Below are positions 51,589 through 60,890 of a DNA stretch of 64,000 bases, one piece after another. Source of the DNA: Antedon mediterranea (taxonomy: Eukaryota; Echinodermata; Crinoidea; Comatulida; Antedonidae); the NCBI RefSeq assembly GCF_964355755.1, contig NC_092672.1, positions 18,720,501 through 18,784,500 of the forward strand, read 5' to 3'. The notes under the pieces are model-generated. The model made no database searches and was not told where the DNA came from. It worked only from the letters and a program-made list of their open reading frames with translations. The stretch's first letter is position 1; the number at the start of each line of letters is the position of its first letter. The position numbers were made by a program, and so were the translations under genes.

Positions 51589-52935
51589 ATGGACGCGTTT
51601 ATCAGTTTGTTTTTATTGTGTTTTACTACTTTAACGTGCTGTTTAAAATTTAGCCATCATCCGACCGGAGGAAAGATACAAGAAGGTTTTGAAATAGAAC
51701 TTACGTGCTTTTTAACGGGTGATATATTACAAAAGCAGTTATCGTGGGAAAAGAATAGGTCCAAATTATCGGAAGGAGAAACAATTTTAGAAACAAGCGG
51801 ATTAGACGAAAAAAGAATAGATGTGGACATTAAACAGACAACTGGGGCTTATTCATATACAATATCTATATCCAACGTTGTGTATAAAGATAGCGGGTCA
51901 TATGCTTGCGTTGTTTTTCAAAATGGTGAACAAGTATTGACATCTGATTACGCTATTGTAACGGTTTTTCAACTACCAAGCCCAGAATATCCAATATGTA
52001 CCAGAATATCACGACCAGTAATAACAGAGGAAGAAATAACCTTTAAATGTGAAGGGGAAACGATAAACCCACCAATAGATTTAAGTTGGTCTATTGGTGG
52101 AAGCAAATTAGAAATTAGCGATGAATCATATGTTGATTCAGAGAGAACGTTTGCTATGTATTCATTAACAGCAAGTCCAAATAACAACAATGCCGTTTAC
52201 GTATGCTCACTCACAACTCCAGCTAACCGTAGTATTGTCAAAAACTGTAGCATTGGACCACTAAATGTTTGGTATAAACCTAATGTTACAATACAACATG
52301 CAGGGATATCATTGTCAGGAAGGGAAGCCATCTTTATTTGTCAAGCAGATGCAAACCCCCCAGTTGTAGATTTTACGTGGCTGTTTGATCCGCCATTAAA
52401 AATTGAACGTTATGTTATTGATGACATTGGGCAAGTTATGCGTATTCTACGCGCTACTCTTGATGAAAATGGATTACTTGTTAAATGCATAGCAGAAAAT
52501 ACTGTTGGTCAGGTGACATCTCACGTGATCATGGAAGTGATTGGTAATAAAGATGATGACAAACCAAAGACAAACGCTATTGAATCTGTGAATGAAAAAC
52601 AAGCAGAAAAGAAAAGTATATCTTTATCAGTTTTATTAGCTGTTGTATCTGTATTAGTTCTTGTTATTGTATTTGCTATTATTGTTCCTGTTTATTACTT
52701 CTGTATTTGCTCAAAGAAAGAGGAAACTGTTGTTATTGCTCAACCGGAAGTATACTTTGAACCTCAAGATCGTCTGACATTACCATTGCCAAATAAAAGA
52801 AACTCTGTGTTGTGGAGACGTTCATTTGGAGCTCAAGTTCCTACAGATAGAGATGTAGATGCCATGTATTTGGAGATACAGAGTGATCATTACATCTTCA
52901 CACCTGATAGCAGAGGAAATACTCTGCCTTATTGA
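51589..52935 (+). CDS. Three-Ig type I membrane receptor, family B subtype B2 with B3-type Ig3 segment
   Basis: 448 residues from the ATG at 51589. The frame is open 38 codons further upstream, but that stretch lacks a signal peptide and overlaps the conserved upstream block. MDAFISLFLLCFTTLTCC fits a signal peptide. Ig1 and Ig2 are B2 (KFSHHPTGGKIQEGFEIELTC, IDLSWSIGGSK). Ig3 has VTIQHAGISLSGREAIFICQADANPP, and HAGISLSG is the form seen in B1 and B3 genes, not in the other two B2 genes. This points to conversion of Ig3. AATAAA overlaps the stop region. Confidence 0.92.
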   Translation: MDAFISLFLLCFTTLTCCLKFSHHPTGGKIQEGFEIELTCFLTGDILQKQLSWEKNRSKLSEGETILETSGLDEKRIDVDIKQTTGAYSYTISISNVVYKDSGSYACVVFQNGEQVLTSDYAIVTVFQLPSPEYPICTRISRPVITEEEITFKCEGETINPPIDLSWSIGGSKLEISDESYVDSERTFAMYSLTASPNNNNAVYVCSLTTPANRSIVKNCSIGPLNVWYKPNVTIQHAGISLSGREAIFICQADANPPVVDFTWLFDPPLKIERYVIDDIGQVMRILRATLDENGLLVKCIAENTVGQVTSHVIMEVIGNKDDDKPKTNAIESVNEKQAEKKSISLSVLLAVVSVLVLVIVFAIIVPVYYFCICSKKEETVVIAQPEVYFEPQDRLTLPLPNKRNSVLWRRSFGAQVPTDRDVDAMYLEIQSDHYIFTPDSRGNTLPY

Positions 52936-53332
52936 ATAAAGTTTACGTTTGATAGACACACGTAACTTATTTACCAGTAGTAACTTAATTTTCTTATTAA
53001 AACATTTGTAAAATTTGCGAAATTGTACGATACTGTATTGTAATTGTCCTTATTGTTATAACAATGGTGTACTAAGTAACATTACTTTTTTTCAAGTTTC
53101 CCTCAATTAATAGATAACACGAACTTTAATCATAGTAGCCATGTATAATGTATATTACCGAGAAAGGCGGTGCTTACAAATGGTTAATAATAATGTAGTG
53201 AACCATGAACGTGTGTGTTGCGAAACATTCTATAGCACAGTTTAGTATATTACCAGATGCATTGGTCTTGTTATGGTTATCAGTTGTGAGAAAGTAAAAC
53301 ACACGTTTTTAAGTGAATCACCAATTATCACA
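52936..53332 (+). promoter_or_regulatory. Upstream region of first B3 gene, family B block
   Basis: AAGTAACATTAC (about 53074), TAGTAGCC (53133), AAAGGCGGTGCTTACA and AATGTAGTGAACC (to about 53204). The block is stretched by about 30 bp between its first two parts and lies about 130 bp before the ATG. No other gene is visible. Confidence 0.5.
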
Positions 53333-54688
53333 ATGGTTAACTCAAGGTATATTTTGATGTTACTAAAATTGTGCTTTTTTAAAAGAATTATGACATCGTC
53401 AACCGAATTTAGTCATCATCCTCGGGAAGAAACTGTGATTGAGGGTACTGCTGTAAAATTGACATGCGGTATTGAAGGAGTTGATTCTGAAAGTACGTTT
53501 GCTTGGATAAAAAATGGTGTTACATTGACTAGCGGTAATGCCATTTTAGAATCTAGCCCATATTTTCATCGTAATGTATTAGTTGATTTTGGATGGTTGT
53601 CAAAAACATCTATTTACTATGGACTTAAAATTAATAATGTTCTGTACAGTGATTCAGGAGAATACGCATGCATTGTAAATCATAATGGATTTGAGGTAAA
53701 ATCTAATACAGCTTATATAACAGTTAATCAATTACCGGATCGTACTTATCCGTTATGTAAACAAATAGGCAGCCCTGTTAAGGAAGGAAAGCAAGTGAAT
53801 CTGAGATGTGAAGGTGAAGTTTTAAACCCACCCATCGAATTACAATTATCAAGATCAATGGCAGGTAACCAATCAGTTACCATATTGAATAAGCGAACAA
53901 CGCCTATTATTAATTCATTTGTAGCAAATCGTGTTGATAATAATGCTATATTTAATTGTCAGCTAACAACACCAGCGAATACAAGTATCGTTAGAACATG
54001 TAGTATTGGACCACTAAATGTTTGGTATAAACCTAATGTTACAATACAACATGCAGGGATATCATTATCAGGAAGAGAAGCCATTTTTATTTGCCAATCT
54101 GATGCAAACCCACCAGTAGTAGATTTTACGTGGCAATTTGATCCGCCATTAAACATTGAGCGTTATGTTATTGATGATATTGGGCAAGTTATGCGCATTC
54201 TAAAAGTTGACATTGATGACAATGGATTACTTGTTAAATGCATTACCAAAAATACTGTTGGTCAGGTGACATCTCACGTGATCATGGAAGTGATTGGTGT
54301 TAAAGAAGAGGACAAACCAAAGACAAACGCTATTGAATCTGTGAATGAAAAACAAGCAGAAAAGAAAAGTATATCTTTATCAGTTTTACTAGCTGTTGTA
54401 TCTGTATTAGTTCTTGTTATTGTATTTGCTATTATTGTTCCTGTTTATTACTTCTGTATTTGCTCTAAGAAAGAGGAAACTGTTGTTATTGCTCAACCGG
54501 AAGTATACTTTGAACCTCAAGATCGTCTGACATTACCATTGCCAAATAAAAGAAATTCTGTGTTGTGGAGACGTTCATTTGGAGCTCAAGTTCCTACAGA
54601 CAGAGATGTAGATGCCATGTATTTGGAGATACAAAGTGATCACTATATCTTCACACCAGATAGCAGAGGAAATACTTTGCCTTATTGA
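53333..54688 (+). CDS. Three-Ig type I membrane receptor, family B subtype B3
   Basis: 451 residues from the ATG at 53333, aligned with the starts of the other B3 genes; an in-frame ATG 60 bp upstream is less likely because it precedes the signal peptide (MVNSRYILMLLKLCFF). Ig1: EFSHHPREETVIEGTAVKLTC, TFAWIKNGVTL, YSDSGEYAC. Ig2: YPLC, then PPIELQLSRS with Leu where Ig domains usually have the core Trp, and Cys in FNCQLTTPAN. Ig3 is HAGISLSG type. The linker IGVKEEDKPKTN is shared with the B2 gene at 55127 next to it, a hint of local exchange. Confidence 0.92.
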   Translation: MVNSRYILMLLKLCFFKRIMTSSTEFSHHPREETVIEGTAVKLTCGIEGVDSESTFAWIKNGVTLTSGNAILESSPYFHRNVLVDFGWLSKTSIYYGLKINNVLYSDSGEYACIVNHNGFEVKSNTAYITVNQLPDRTYPLCKQIGSPVKEGKQVNLRCEGEVLNPPIELQLSRSMAGNQSVTILNKRTTPIINSFVANRVDNNAIFNCQLTTPANTSIVRTCSIGPLNVWYKPNVTIQHAGISLSGREAIFICQSDANPPVVDFTWQFDPPLNIERYVIDDIGQVMRILKVDIDDNGLLVKCITKNTVGQVTSHVIMEVIGVKEEDKPKTNAIESVNEKQAEKKSISLSVLLAVVSVLVLVIVFAIIVPVYYFCICSKKEETVVIAQPEVYFEPQDRLTLPLPNKRNSVLWRRSFGAQVPTDRDVDAMYLEIQSDHYIFTPDSRGNTLPY

Positions 54689-55126
54689 ATAATTATGTTT
54701 CATTAACATATGTATATTATAATTAATCAATTACATATAATATGACAATGAAAATAATATAGTCGTACACACAGTAATTGTTTAGAATAACAAATAGGCC
54801 TACATGTTCTTAATTTTTCCATTAAGAAATATACATAATTATCATTATTGGTGTGATTTTAGTTTGTACCATAAGTATAAGATTGCTCGATGACATAAGT
54901 AACACGATTTGTCATCTTAGTATCCTCAAATTAATTGAGTAACATATAGTTTTATTTTAATAGCCGTACATGTTTAATGAATAAGGCGGTGTTTACTAAA
55001 CCTTCATTAATATGTAGTGAAACATTAGCATAAGTGCACAGTCAAAGAGGCAGGTTCAGTTGTCGCAAAGCATATCACAAATTTACTTGAACTTCATAAT
55101 CAAAGCAGCACAACTTTATTGTCGTT
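54689..55126 (+). promoter_or_regulatory. Upstream region of third B2 gene, family B block
   Basis: GAGTAACATA (about 54936), TTTTATTTTAATAGCCGT, AAGGCGGTGTTTAC and TATGTAGTGAAAC (to about 55023) lie about 105 bp before the ATG. A TAGGCCTA octamer is at 54795. No gene is visible. Confidence 0.6.
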
Positions 55127-56473
55127 ATGGAAGTGTTTGTATGGTTTCACACATTGCTTATTATTCATGTATCGTTCTGTTTCAAATTTAGCCATCATCC
55201 GATTGGAAGTAAGGTTCAAGAAGGGTTTGGTGTGGAACTTACCTGCTTTTTAACGGGCGATTTATCAAAAGAACAGTTATCGTGGGTGAAGGATAGTTCA
55301 TCACTAACAAAAGGAGAAATAATTTTAGACACAAGTGGTGTAGACCAAGAAAGAATAAATGTGCACATCATACAGACAACTGGTGTTTATGCATATACAA
55401 TATCTATATCCAGCGTTGTGTATAAAGATAGCGGGTCATATGCTTGCGTTGTTTTTCAAAATGGTGAACAAGTATTGACATCTGATTACGCTGTTGTAAC
55501 TGTTTTTCAACTACCAAGTCCCGAATATCCAATATGTACCAGAATATCACGACCAGTAATAACAGAGGAAGAAATAACCTTTAAATGTGAAGGGGAAACG
55601 ATAAACCCACCAATATATTTAAGTTGGTCTATTGGTGGAAGCAAATTAGAAATTAACGTTGAATCACATGTTGATTCAGAGAAAACGTTTTCTACGTATT
55701 CATTAACAGCAAGTCCAAATAACAACAATGCCGTCTACGTATGCTCACTCACAACTCCAGCTAACCGTAGTATTGTCAAAAACTGTAGCATTGGACCACT
55801 AAATGTCTGGTATAAACCTAATATTACAATACAACATGCAGGAAGATCGTTTTCAGGAAGAGAAGCCATTTTTATTTGCCAATCTGATGCAAACCCACCA
55901 GTAGTAGATTTTACGTGGCAATTTGATCCGCCATTAAACATTAAGCGTTATGTTATTGATCATATTGGGCAGGTTATGCGTATTCTACGTGTTACTCTTG
56001 ATGACAATGGATTACTTGTTAAATGCATAGCAGAAAATACTGTTGGTCAGGTGACATCTCACGTGATCATGGAAGTGATTGGTGTTAAAGAAGAGGACAA
56101 ACCAAAGACAAACGCTATTGAATCTGTGAATGAAAAACAAGCAGAAAAGAAAAGTATATCTTTATCAGTTTTACTAGCTGTTGTATCTGTATTAGTTCTT
56201 GTTATTGTATTTGCTATTATTGTTCCTGTTTATTACTTCTGTATTTGCTCAAAGAAAGAGGAAACTGTTGTTATTGCTCAACCGGAAGTATACTTTGAAC
56301 CTCAAGACCGACTGACATTACCATTGCCAAATAAAAGAAACTCTGTGTTGTGGAGACGTTCATTTGGAGCACAAGTTCCTACAGATAGAGATGTTGATGC
56401 CATGTATTTGGAAATACAGAGTGAGCATTACATCTTCACACCAGATAGCAGAGGAAATACTCTGCCTTATTGA
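55127..56473 (+). CDS. Three-Ig type I membrane receptor, family B subtype B2
   Basis: 448 residues. Signal peptide MEVFVWFHTLLIIHVSFC. Ig1: KFSHHPIGSKVQEGFGVELTC, QLSWVKDSSSL, YKDSGSYAC. Ig2 is B2 type with core Trp (YLSWSIGGSK). Ig3 has IQHAGRSFSGREAIF like 47700, and a private change IDHIGQVMR where all others have IDDIGQVMR. The linker is that of the preceding B3 gene (VKEEDKPKTN). The tail is standard. Confidence 0.93.
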   Translation: MEVFVWFHTLLIIHVSFCFKFSHHPIGSKVQEGFGVELTCFLTGDLSKEQLSWVKDSSSLTKGEIILDTSGVDQERINVHIIQTTGVYAYTISISSVVYKDSGSYACVVFQNGEQVLTSDYAVVTVFQLPSPEYPICTRISRPVITEEEITFKCEGETINPPIYLSWSIGGSKLEINVESHVDSEKTFSTYSLTASPNNNNAVYVCSLTTPANRSIVKNCSIGPLNVWYKPNITIQHAGRSFSGREAIFICQSDANPPVVDFTWQFDPPLNIKRYVIDHIGQVMRILRVTLDDNGLLVKCIAENTVGQVTSHVIMEVIGVKEEDKPKTNAIESVNEKQAEKKSISLSVLLAVVSVLVLVIVFAIIVPVYYFCICSKKEETVVIAQPEVYFEPQDRLTLPLPNKRNSVLWRRSFGAQVPTDRDVDAMYLEIQSEHYIFTPDSRGNTLPY

Positions 56474-57239
56474 CCGATAATTAAGTTTCCGGAAGAGTGA
56501 AATTAATGTTCATGCATTCCTTCATTCATCTTTTTATATACCATAACAAATCATTGAAATAAATCCCAAGCCAAAAAAAACCACAAAAAAAAAACACACA
56601 CACACGCTTTAACCAAGAAAAAAAAGTAGAAATATAGAAATATATCTCGTGGCGCAGGGCCCTTCTGAATCACTCGGCTCTGACTAGCCTTCCTAGCAAG
56701 TAAAGGAGCCTCGCATTCAAACGCCGCTTGTACCACAGCCATTTTAACCAAATAGAAATGTTATTTCATTAAACAATTAAATTAGAAGTTCAAATAATAT
56801 TTAGTGTTTTGAAACGAAGAAGACGAAATTTCACTCTAAGCTCCGCCCACTTTGTTAAAGCGCATGCATAAATTATTTATGAGCACCGTCCTGTTTTAAT
56901 AAAGTCCATATAATTGTAATTGTAGAAGGTTTAAGATTGTGAGATAGGTCTGGTATCGCCATAATTATTTCAATAAATAAGGGTTTATTAAGAAACAATG
57001 TTTTTTATCCTAGTATCCGGAATTTAATGAGTAACGTTACATTTTATTTTAGTAGCCGTCGATCATGTGTATTGCAGAAAAGGCGGTGCTTACAATTATG
57101 TAATTAATATGTAGTGAAGCATGAAACGCGTAACTAAATATTTCTCGGCTTAGTATATTGTAGTTAACATACGTATACAATTTGTTATCACTATAACCCT
57201 TCTGGGAAAGTAATACATGTATTTAAGTTACTGTACAAA
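56474..57239 (+). promoter_or_regulatory. Upstream region of second B3 gene, with an inserted segment
   Basis: The family B block (GAGTAACGTTAC at 57029, TAGTAGCCGTCGATC, AAAGGCGGTGCTTACA, TATGTAGTGAAGC to about 57119) ends about 120 bp before the ATG. To its left, about 56640-56880 is less AT-rich and absent from the related spacer at 60291-60890. It may be a small interspersed insertion (it includes CGTGGCGCAGGGCCC), family unknown. An A-rich and CA-repeat stretch lies at 56570-56605. Confidence 0.55.
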
Positions 57240-58598
57240 ATGAATATTTTAAGGTACGTTTTTATTCTATTTCAATTTTGTTTTGTTAAGCGGATTGTGG
57301 CAACATCCGCAGAATTTGTTTACCATCCTCAAACTGAAACCGTAATTGAAGGTACTACTGCTTTGAAATTGACATGCGTTTTTGAAGGAGCTGATTCTGA
57401 AAGTACGTTTTCTTGGATAAAAAATGGTGTTACATTAACCAATGGTAAAGACATTTTAGAATCTAGTCCATTTTTTGATCACAATGTATTCGTTGATTTT
57501 AGATGGTTAACTACAACTTCTATTTACTATACACTTGAAATAAGTAACGTTTTGTATAGTGATTCCGGAGAATACGCATGCGTTGTAAATCAGAATGGAT
57601 TTGAGGTAAAATCCAATACAGCTTATATAACAGTTAATCAATTACCGGATCGTACTTATCCGTTATGTGAACAAATAGGCAGCCCTGTTAAAGAAGGAAA
57701 GCAAGTGAATTTAAGATGTGAAGGTGAGGTTATAAACCCACCCATCGAATTACAATTATCAAGATCAATGCCAGGTAACCAAGCAGTTACCATATTGAAT
57801 AAGCGGACAACGCCTATTATTAATTCATTTGTAGCAAATCGTGTTGATAATAATGCTATATTTAATTGTCAGCTAACAACACCAGCGAATACAAGTATCG
57901 TTAGAACATGTAGTATTGGACCACTAAATGTCTGGTATAAACCCAATGTTACAATACAACATGCAGGGATATCATTATCAGGAAGGGAAGCCATTTTTAT
58001 TTGTCAATCTGATGCAAACCCCCCAGTAGTAGATTTTACGTGGCAATTTGATCCGATATTAAACATTGAGCGTTATGTTATTGATGATATTGGGCAAGTT
58101 ATGCGCATTCTAAAAATTGAAATTGAGGACAATGGATTACTTGTTAAATGCATAGCCAAAAATACTGTTGGTCAGGTGACATCTCACGTGATCATGGAAG
58201 TGATCGGTAATAAAGCAGATGACAAACCAAAGACAAACGCTATTGAATCTGTGAATGAAAAAGAAGCAGAAAAGAAAAATATATCTGTATCAGTTTTACT
58301 AGCTGTTGTATCTGTATTAGTTCTTGTTATTGTATTTGCTATTATTGTTCCTGTTTATTACTTCTGTATTTGTTCAAAGAAAGAGGAAAATGTTGTTATT
58401 GCTCAACCGGAAGTATACTTTGAACCTCAAGATCGTCTGACATTACCATTGCCAAATAAAAGAAACTCTGTGTTGTGGAGACGTTCATTTGGAGCTCAAG
58501 TTCCTACAGACAGAGATGTAGATGCCATGTATTTGGAGATACAGAGTGAGCATTACATCTTCACGCCAGATAGCAGAGGAAATACCCTGCCTTATTGA
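57240..58598 (+). CDS. Three-Ig type I membrane receptor, family B subtype B3
   Basis: 452 residues. Signal peptide about 1-24. Ig1 spans Cys46-Cys114 (TTALKLTC with one extra residue relative to 53333, FSWIKNGVTL, SDSGEYAC). Ig2 spans Cys160-Cys210, bracketed by Cys143 and Cys224, without a core Trp. Ig3 spans Cys255-Cys304. The helix is about 349-371 and the tail 372-452. Private features are FRWLTTTSIYYTLE in Ig1 and KEAEKKNISVSV before the membrane. It starts a run of four closely similar B3 genes. Confidence 0.93.
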   Translation: MNILRYVFILFQFCFVKRIVATSAEFVYHPQTETVIEGTTALKLTCVFEGADSESTFSWIKNGVTLTNGKDILESSPFFDHNVFVDFRWLTTTSIYYTLEISNVLYSDSGEYACVVNQNGFEVKSNTAYITVNQLPDRTYPLCEQIGSPVKEGKQVNLRCEGEVINPPIELQLSRSMPGNQAVTILNKRTTPIINSFVANRVDNNAIFNCQLTTPANTSIVRTCSIGPLNVWYKPNVTIQHAGISLSGREAIFICQSDANPPVVDFTWQFDPILNIERYVIDDIGQVMRILKIEIEDNGLLVKCIAKNTVGQVTSHVIMEVIGNKADDKPKTNAIESVNEKEAEKKNISVSVLLAVVSVLVLVIVFAIIVPVYYFCICSKKEENVVIAQPEVYFEPQDRLTLPLPNKRNSVLWRRSFGAQVPTDRDVDAMYLEIQSEHYIFTPDSRGNTLPY

Positions 58599-58928
58599 CT
58601 GATAATTAAGTTTCATCAGGGAAGAGTGAAATTAGTGTCTGGTATCGCCATAATTATTGCAATAATTGAGGTTTTATTAAGTAACAATGTTTTTTATCCT
58701 TGTATCCGGAATTAAAGGAGTAACGTTACATTTTATTTTAGTAGCCGTCGATCATGTGTATTGCAGAAAAGGCGGTGCCTACAATTATGTAATTAATATG
58801 TAGTGAAGCATGAAACGCGTAACTAAATATTTCTCGGCTTAGTATATTGTAGTTAACATACGTATACAATTTGTTATCACTATAACCCTTCTGGGAAAGT
58901 AATACATGTATTTAAGTTACTGTACAAA
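58599..58928 (+). promoter_or_regulatory. Upstream region of third B3 gene, family B block
   Basis: The most compact B3 spacer. GAGTAACGTTAC at 58718, TAGTAGCCGTCGATC, AAGGCGGTGCCTACA and TATGTAGTGAAGC (to about 58808), 120 bp before the ATG. The 200 bp before the ATG are almost identical to those of 57240 and 60891. Confidence 0.6.
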
Positions 58929-60290
58929 ATGAATATTTTAAGGTACGTTTTTATTCTATTTCAATTTTATTTTGTTAAGCGGATTGTGGCAACATCCACA
59001 GAATTCATTTATCATCCTCGAGCTGAAACCGCAATTGAGGGAACTGCCGTTAAATTGACATGCGGTGTTGAAGGAGTTGATTCTGAAAGTACGTTTTCTT
59101 GGATTAAAAATGGTGTTACATTGACCAATGGTAAAGACATTTTAGAATCTAGTCCATATTTTGATCGCAATGTATTAGTTGATTTTGGGTGGTTAACCAC
59201 AACATCTATCTACTATGGACTTGAAATAAGTAATGTTTTGTATAGTGATTCCGGAGAATACGCATGCGTTGTAAATATGAATGGAGTTGAGGTAAAATCC
59301 AATACAGCTTATGTAACAGTTAATCAATTACCGGATCGTACTTATCCGATATGTAAACAAATAGGCAGCCCTGTTAAAGAAGGAAAGGAAGTGAATCTGA
59401 GATGTGAAGGTGAGGTTATAAACCCACCCATCGAATTACAATTATCAAGATCAATGCCAGGTAACCAAGCAGTTACCATATTGAATAAGCGGACAACGCC
59501 TATTATTAATTCATTTGTAGCAAATCGTGTTGATAATAATGCTATATTTAATTGTCAGCTAACAACACCAGCGAATACAAGTATCGTTAGAACATGTAGT
59601 ATTGGACCACTAAATGTCTGGTATAAACCCAATGTTACAATACAACATGCAGGGATATCATTATCAGGAAGGGAAGCCATTTTTATTTGCCAATCTGATG
59701 CAAACCCACCAGTAGTAGATTTTACTTGGCAATTTGATCCGCCATTAAACATTGAGCGTTATGTTATTGATGATATTGGCCAAGTTATGCGCATTCTAAA
59801 AGTTGACATTGATGACAATGAATTACTTGTTAAATGCATAGCCAAAAATACTGTTGGTCAGGTGACATCTCACGTGATCATGGAAGTGATCGGTAATAAA
59901 GAAAATGACAAACCAAAGACAAACGCTATTGAATCTGTGAATGAAAAACAAGCAGAAAAGAAAAGTAGGCCTATATCTTTATCAGTTTTATTAGCTGTTG
60001 TATCTGTATTAGTTCTTGTTATTGTATTTGCTATTATTGTTCCTGTTTATTACTTCTGTATTTGCTCAAAGAAAGAGGAAACTGTTGTTATTGCTCAACC
60101 GGAAGTATACTTTGAACCTCAAGATCGTCTGACATTACCATTGCCAAATAAAAGAAACTCTGTGTTGTGGAGACGTTCATTTGGAGCTCAAGTTCCTACA
60201 GACAGAGATGTAGATTCCATGTATTTGGAGATACATAGTGAGCATTACATCTTCACACCAGATAGCAGAGGAAATACTCTGCCTTATTGA
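58929..60290 (+). CDS. Three-Ig type I membrane receptor, family B subtype B3, with TAGGCCTA insertion
   Basis: 453 residues. Ig1 is a distinct allele-like version (EFIYHPRAETAIEGTAVKLTC, FGWLTTTSIYYGLE, VVNMNGVEVKS), close to the partial gene at 62849. Ig2 is nearly identical to 57240. Just before the membrane the protein reads EKKSRPISLS where paralogues read EKKSISLS. At DNA level six bases are inserted, creating TAGGCCTA at 59966-59973 without breaking the frame. The tail has two private changes, DVDSMYLEI and EIHSEHY. Confidence 0.93.
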   Translation: MNILRYVFILFQFYFVKRIVATSTEFIYHPRAETAIEGTAVKLTCGVEGVDSESTFSWIKNGVTLTNGKDILESSPYFDRNVLVDFGWLTTTSIYYGLEISNVLYSDSGEYACVVNMNGVEVKSNTAYVTVNQLPDRTYPICKQIGSPVKEGKEVNLRCEGEVINPPIELQLSRSMPGNQAVTILNKRTTPIINSFVANRVDNNAIFNCQLTTPANTSIVRTCSIGPLNVWYKPNVTIQHAGISLSGREAIFICQSDANPPVVDFTWQFDPPLNIERYVIDDIGQVMRILKVDIDDNELLVKCIAKNTVGQVTSHVIMEVIGNKENDKPKTNAIESVNEKQAEKKSRPISLSVLLAVVSVLVLVIVFAIIVPVYYFCICSKKEETVVIAQPEVYFEPQDRLTLPLPNKRNSVLWRRSFGAQVPTDRDVDSMYLEIHSEHYIFTPDSRGNTLPY

Positions 60291-60890
60291 CTGATAATTA
60301 AGTTTCATCAGGGAAGAGTGAAATTAATGTTACATTCATTCTTTCATTGATCTTTTTCTTTCTTATATACCATAACAAATCATCATAAGAAATCCATAGC
60401 AAATTTAAAAAAAAACAAACTTTAACCAAGAAAAAAATAGAAATAGATGTACAATTATAAAGGAATAGTCAATGTAAGAAAGTATTCCATTGTTTATGCA
60501 TTATTGAGACATTAAGAAGGTGATTTCTAATAGTCTTGATCTTAGTGAATCGTCTTAGTAATAATAGTAATTGTAGAAGATTTAAGATTGTGGGATAGGT
60601 CTGGTATCGCCATACTTATTGCAATAGATAAGGGTTTATTAAGTAACAATGCTTTTTATCCTAGTATCCGGAATTAAAGGAGTAACATTATATTTTATTG
60701 TAGTAGCCGTCGATCATGTACATTGCAAAAAAGGCGGTGCTTACAATTATGTAATTAATATGTAGTGAACCATGAAACGCGTAACTAAATATTTCTCGGC
60801 TTAGTATATTGTAGTTAACACACGTATTCAATTTGTTATCACTATAACCCTTCTGGGAAAGTAATACATGTATTTAAGATACTGTACAAA
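60291..60890 (+). promoter_or_regulatory. Upstream region of fourth B3 gene, family B block
   Basis: GAGTAACATTA at 60680, TAGTAGCCGTCGATC, AAAGGCGGTGCTTACA and TATGTAGTGAACC to about 60770, 120 bp before the ATG. The complete 600-bp spacer is nearly identical to 62250-62848, showing duplication of a roughly 1960-bp unit of gene plus spacer. Confidence 0.6.

Noticed and set aside
53273-53332. Upstream in-frame ATG as start of the B3 gene at 53333
   Set aside because: It would put 20 polar residues before the signal peptide, and the paralogues all start at the position used here.
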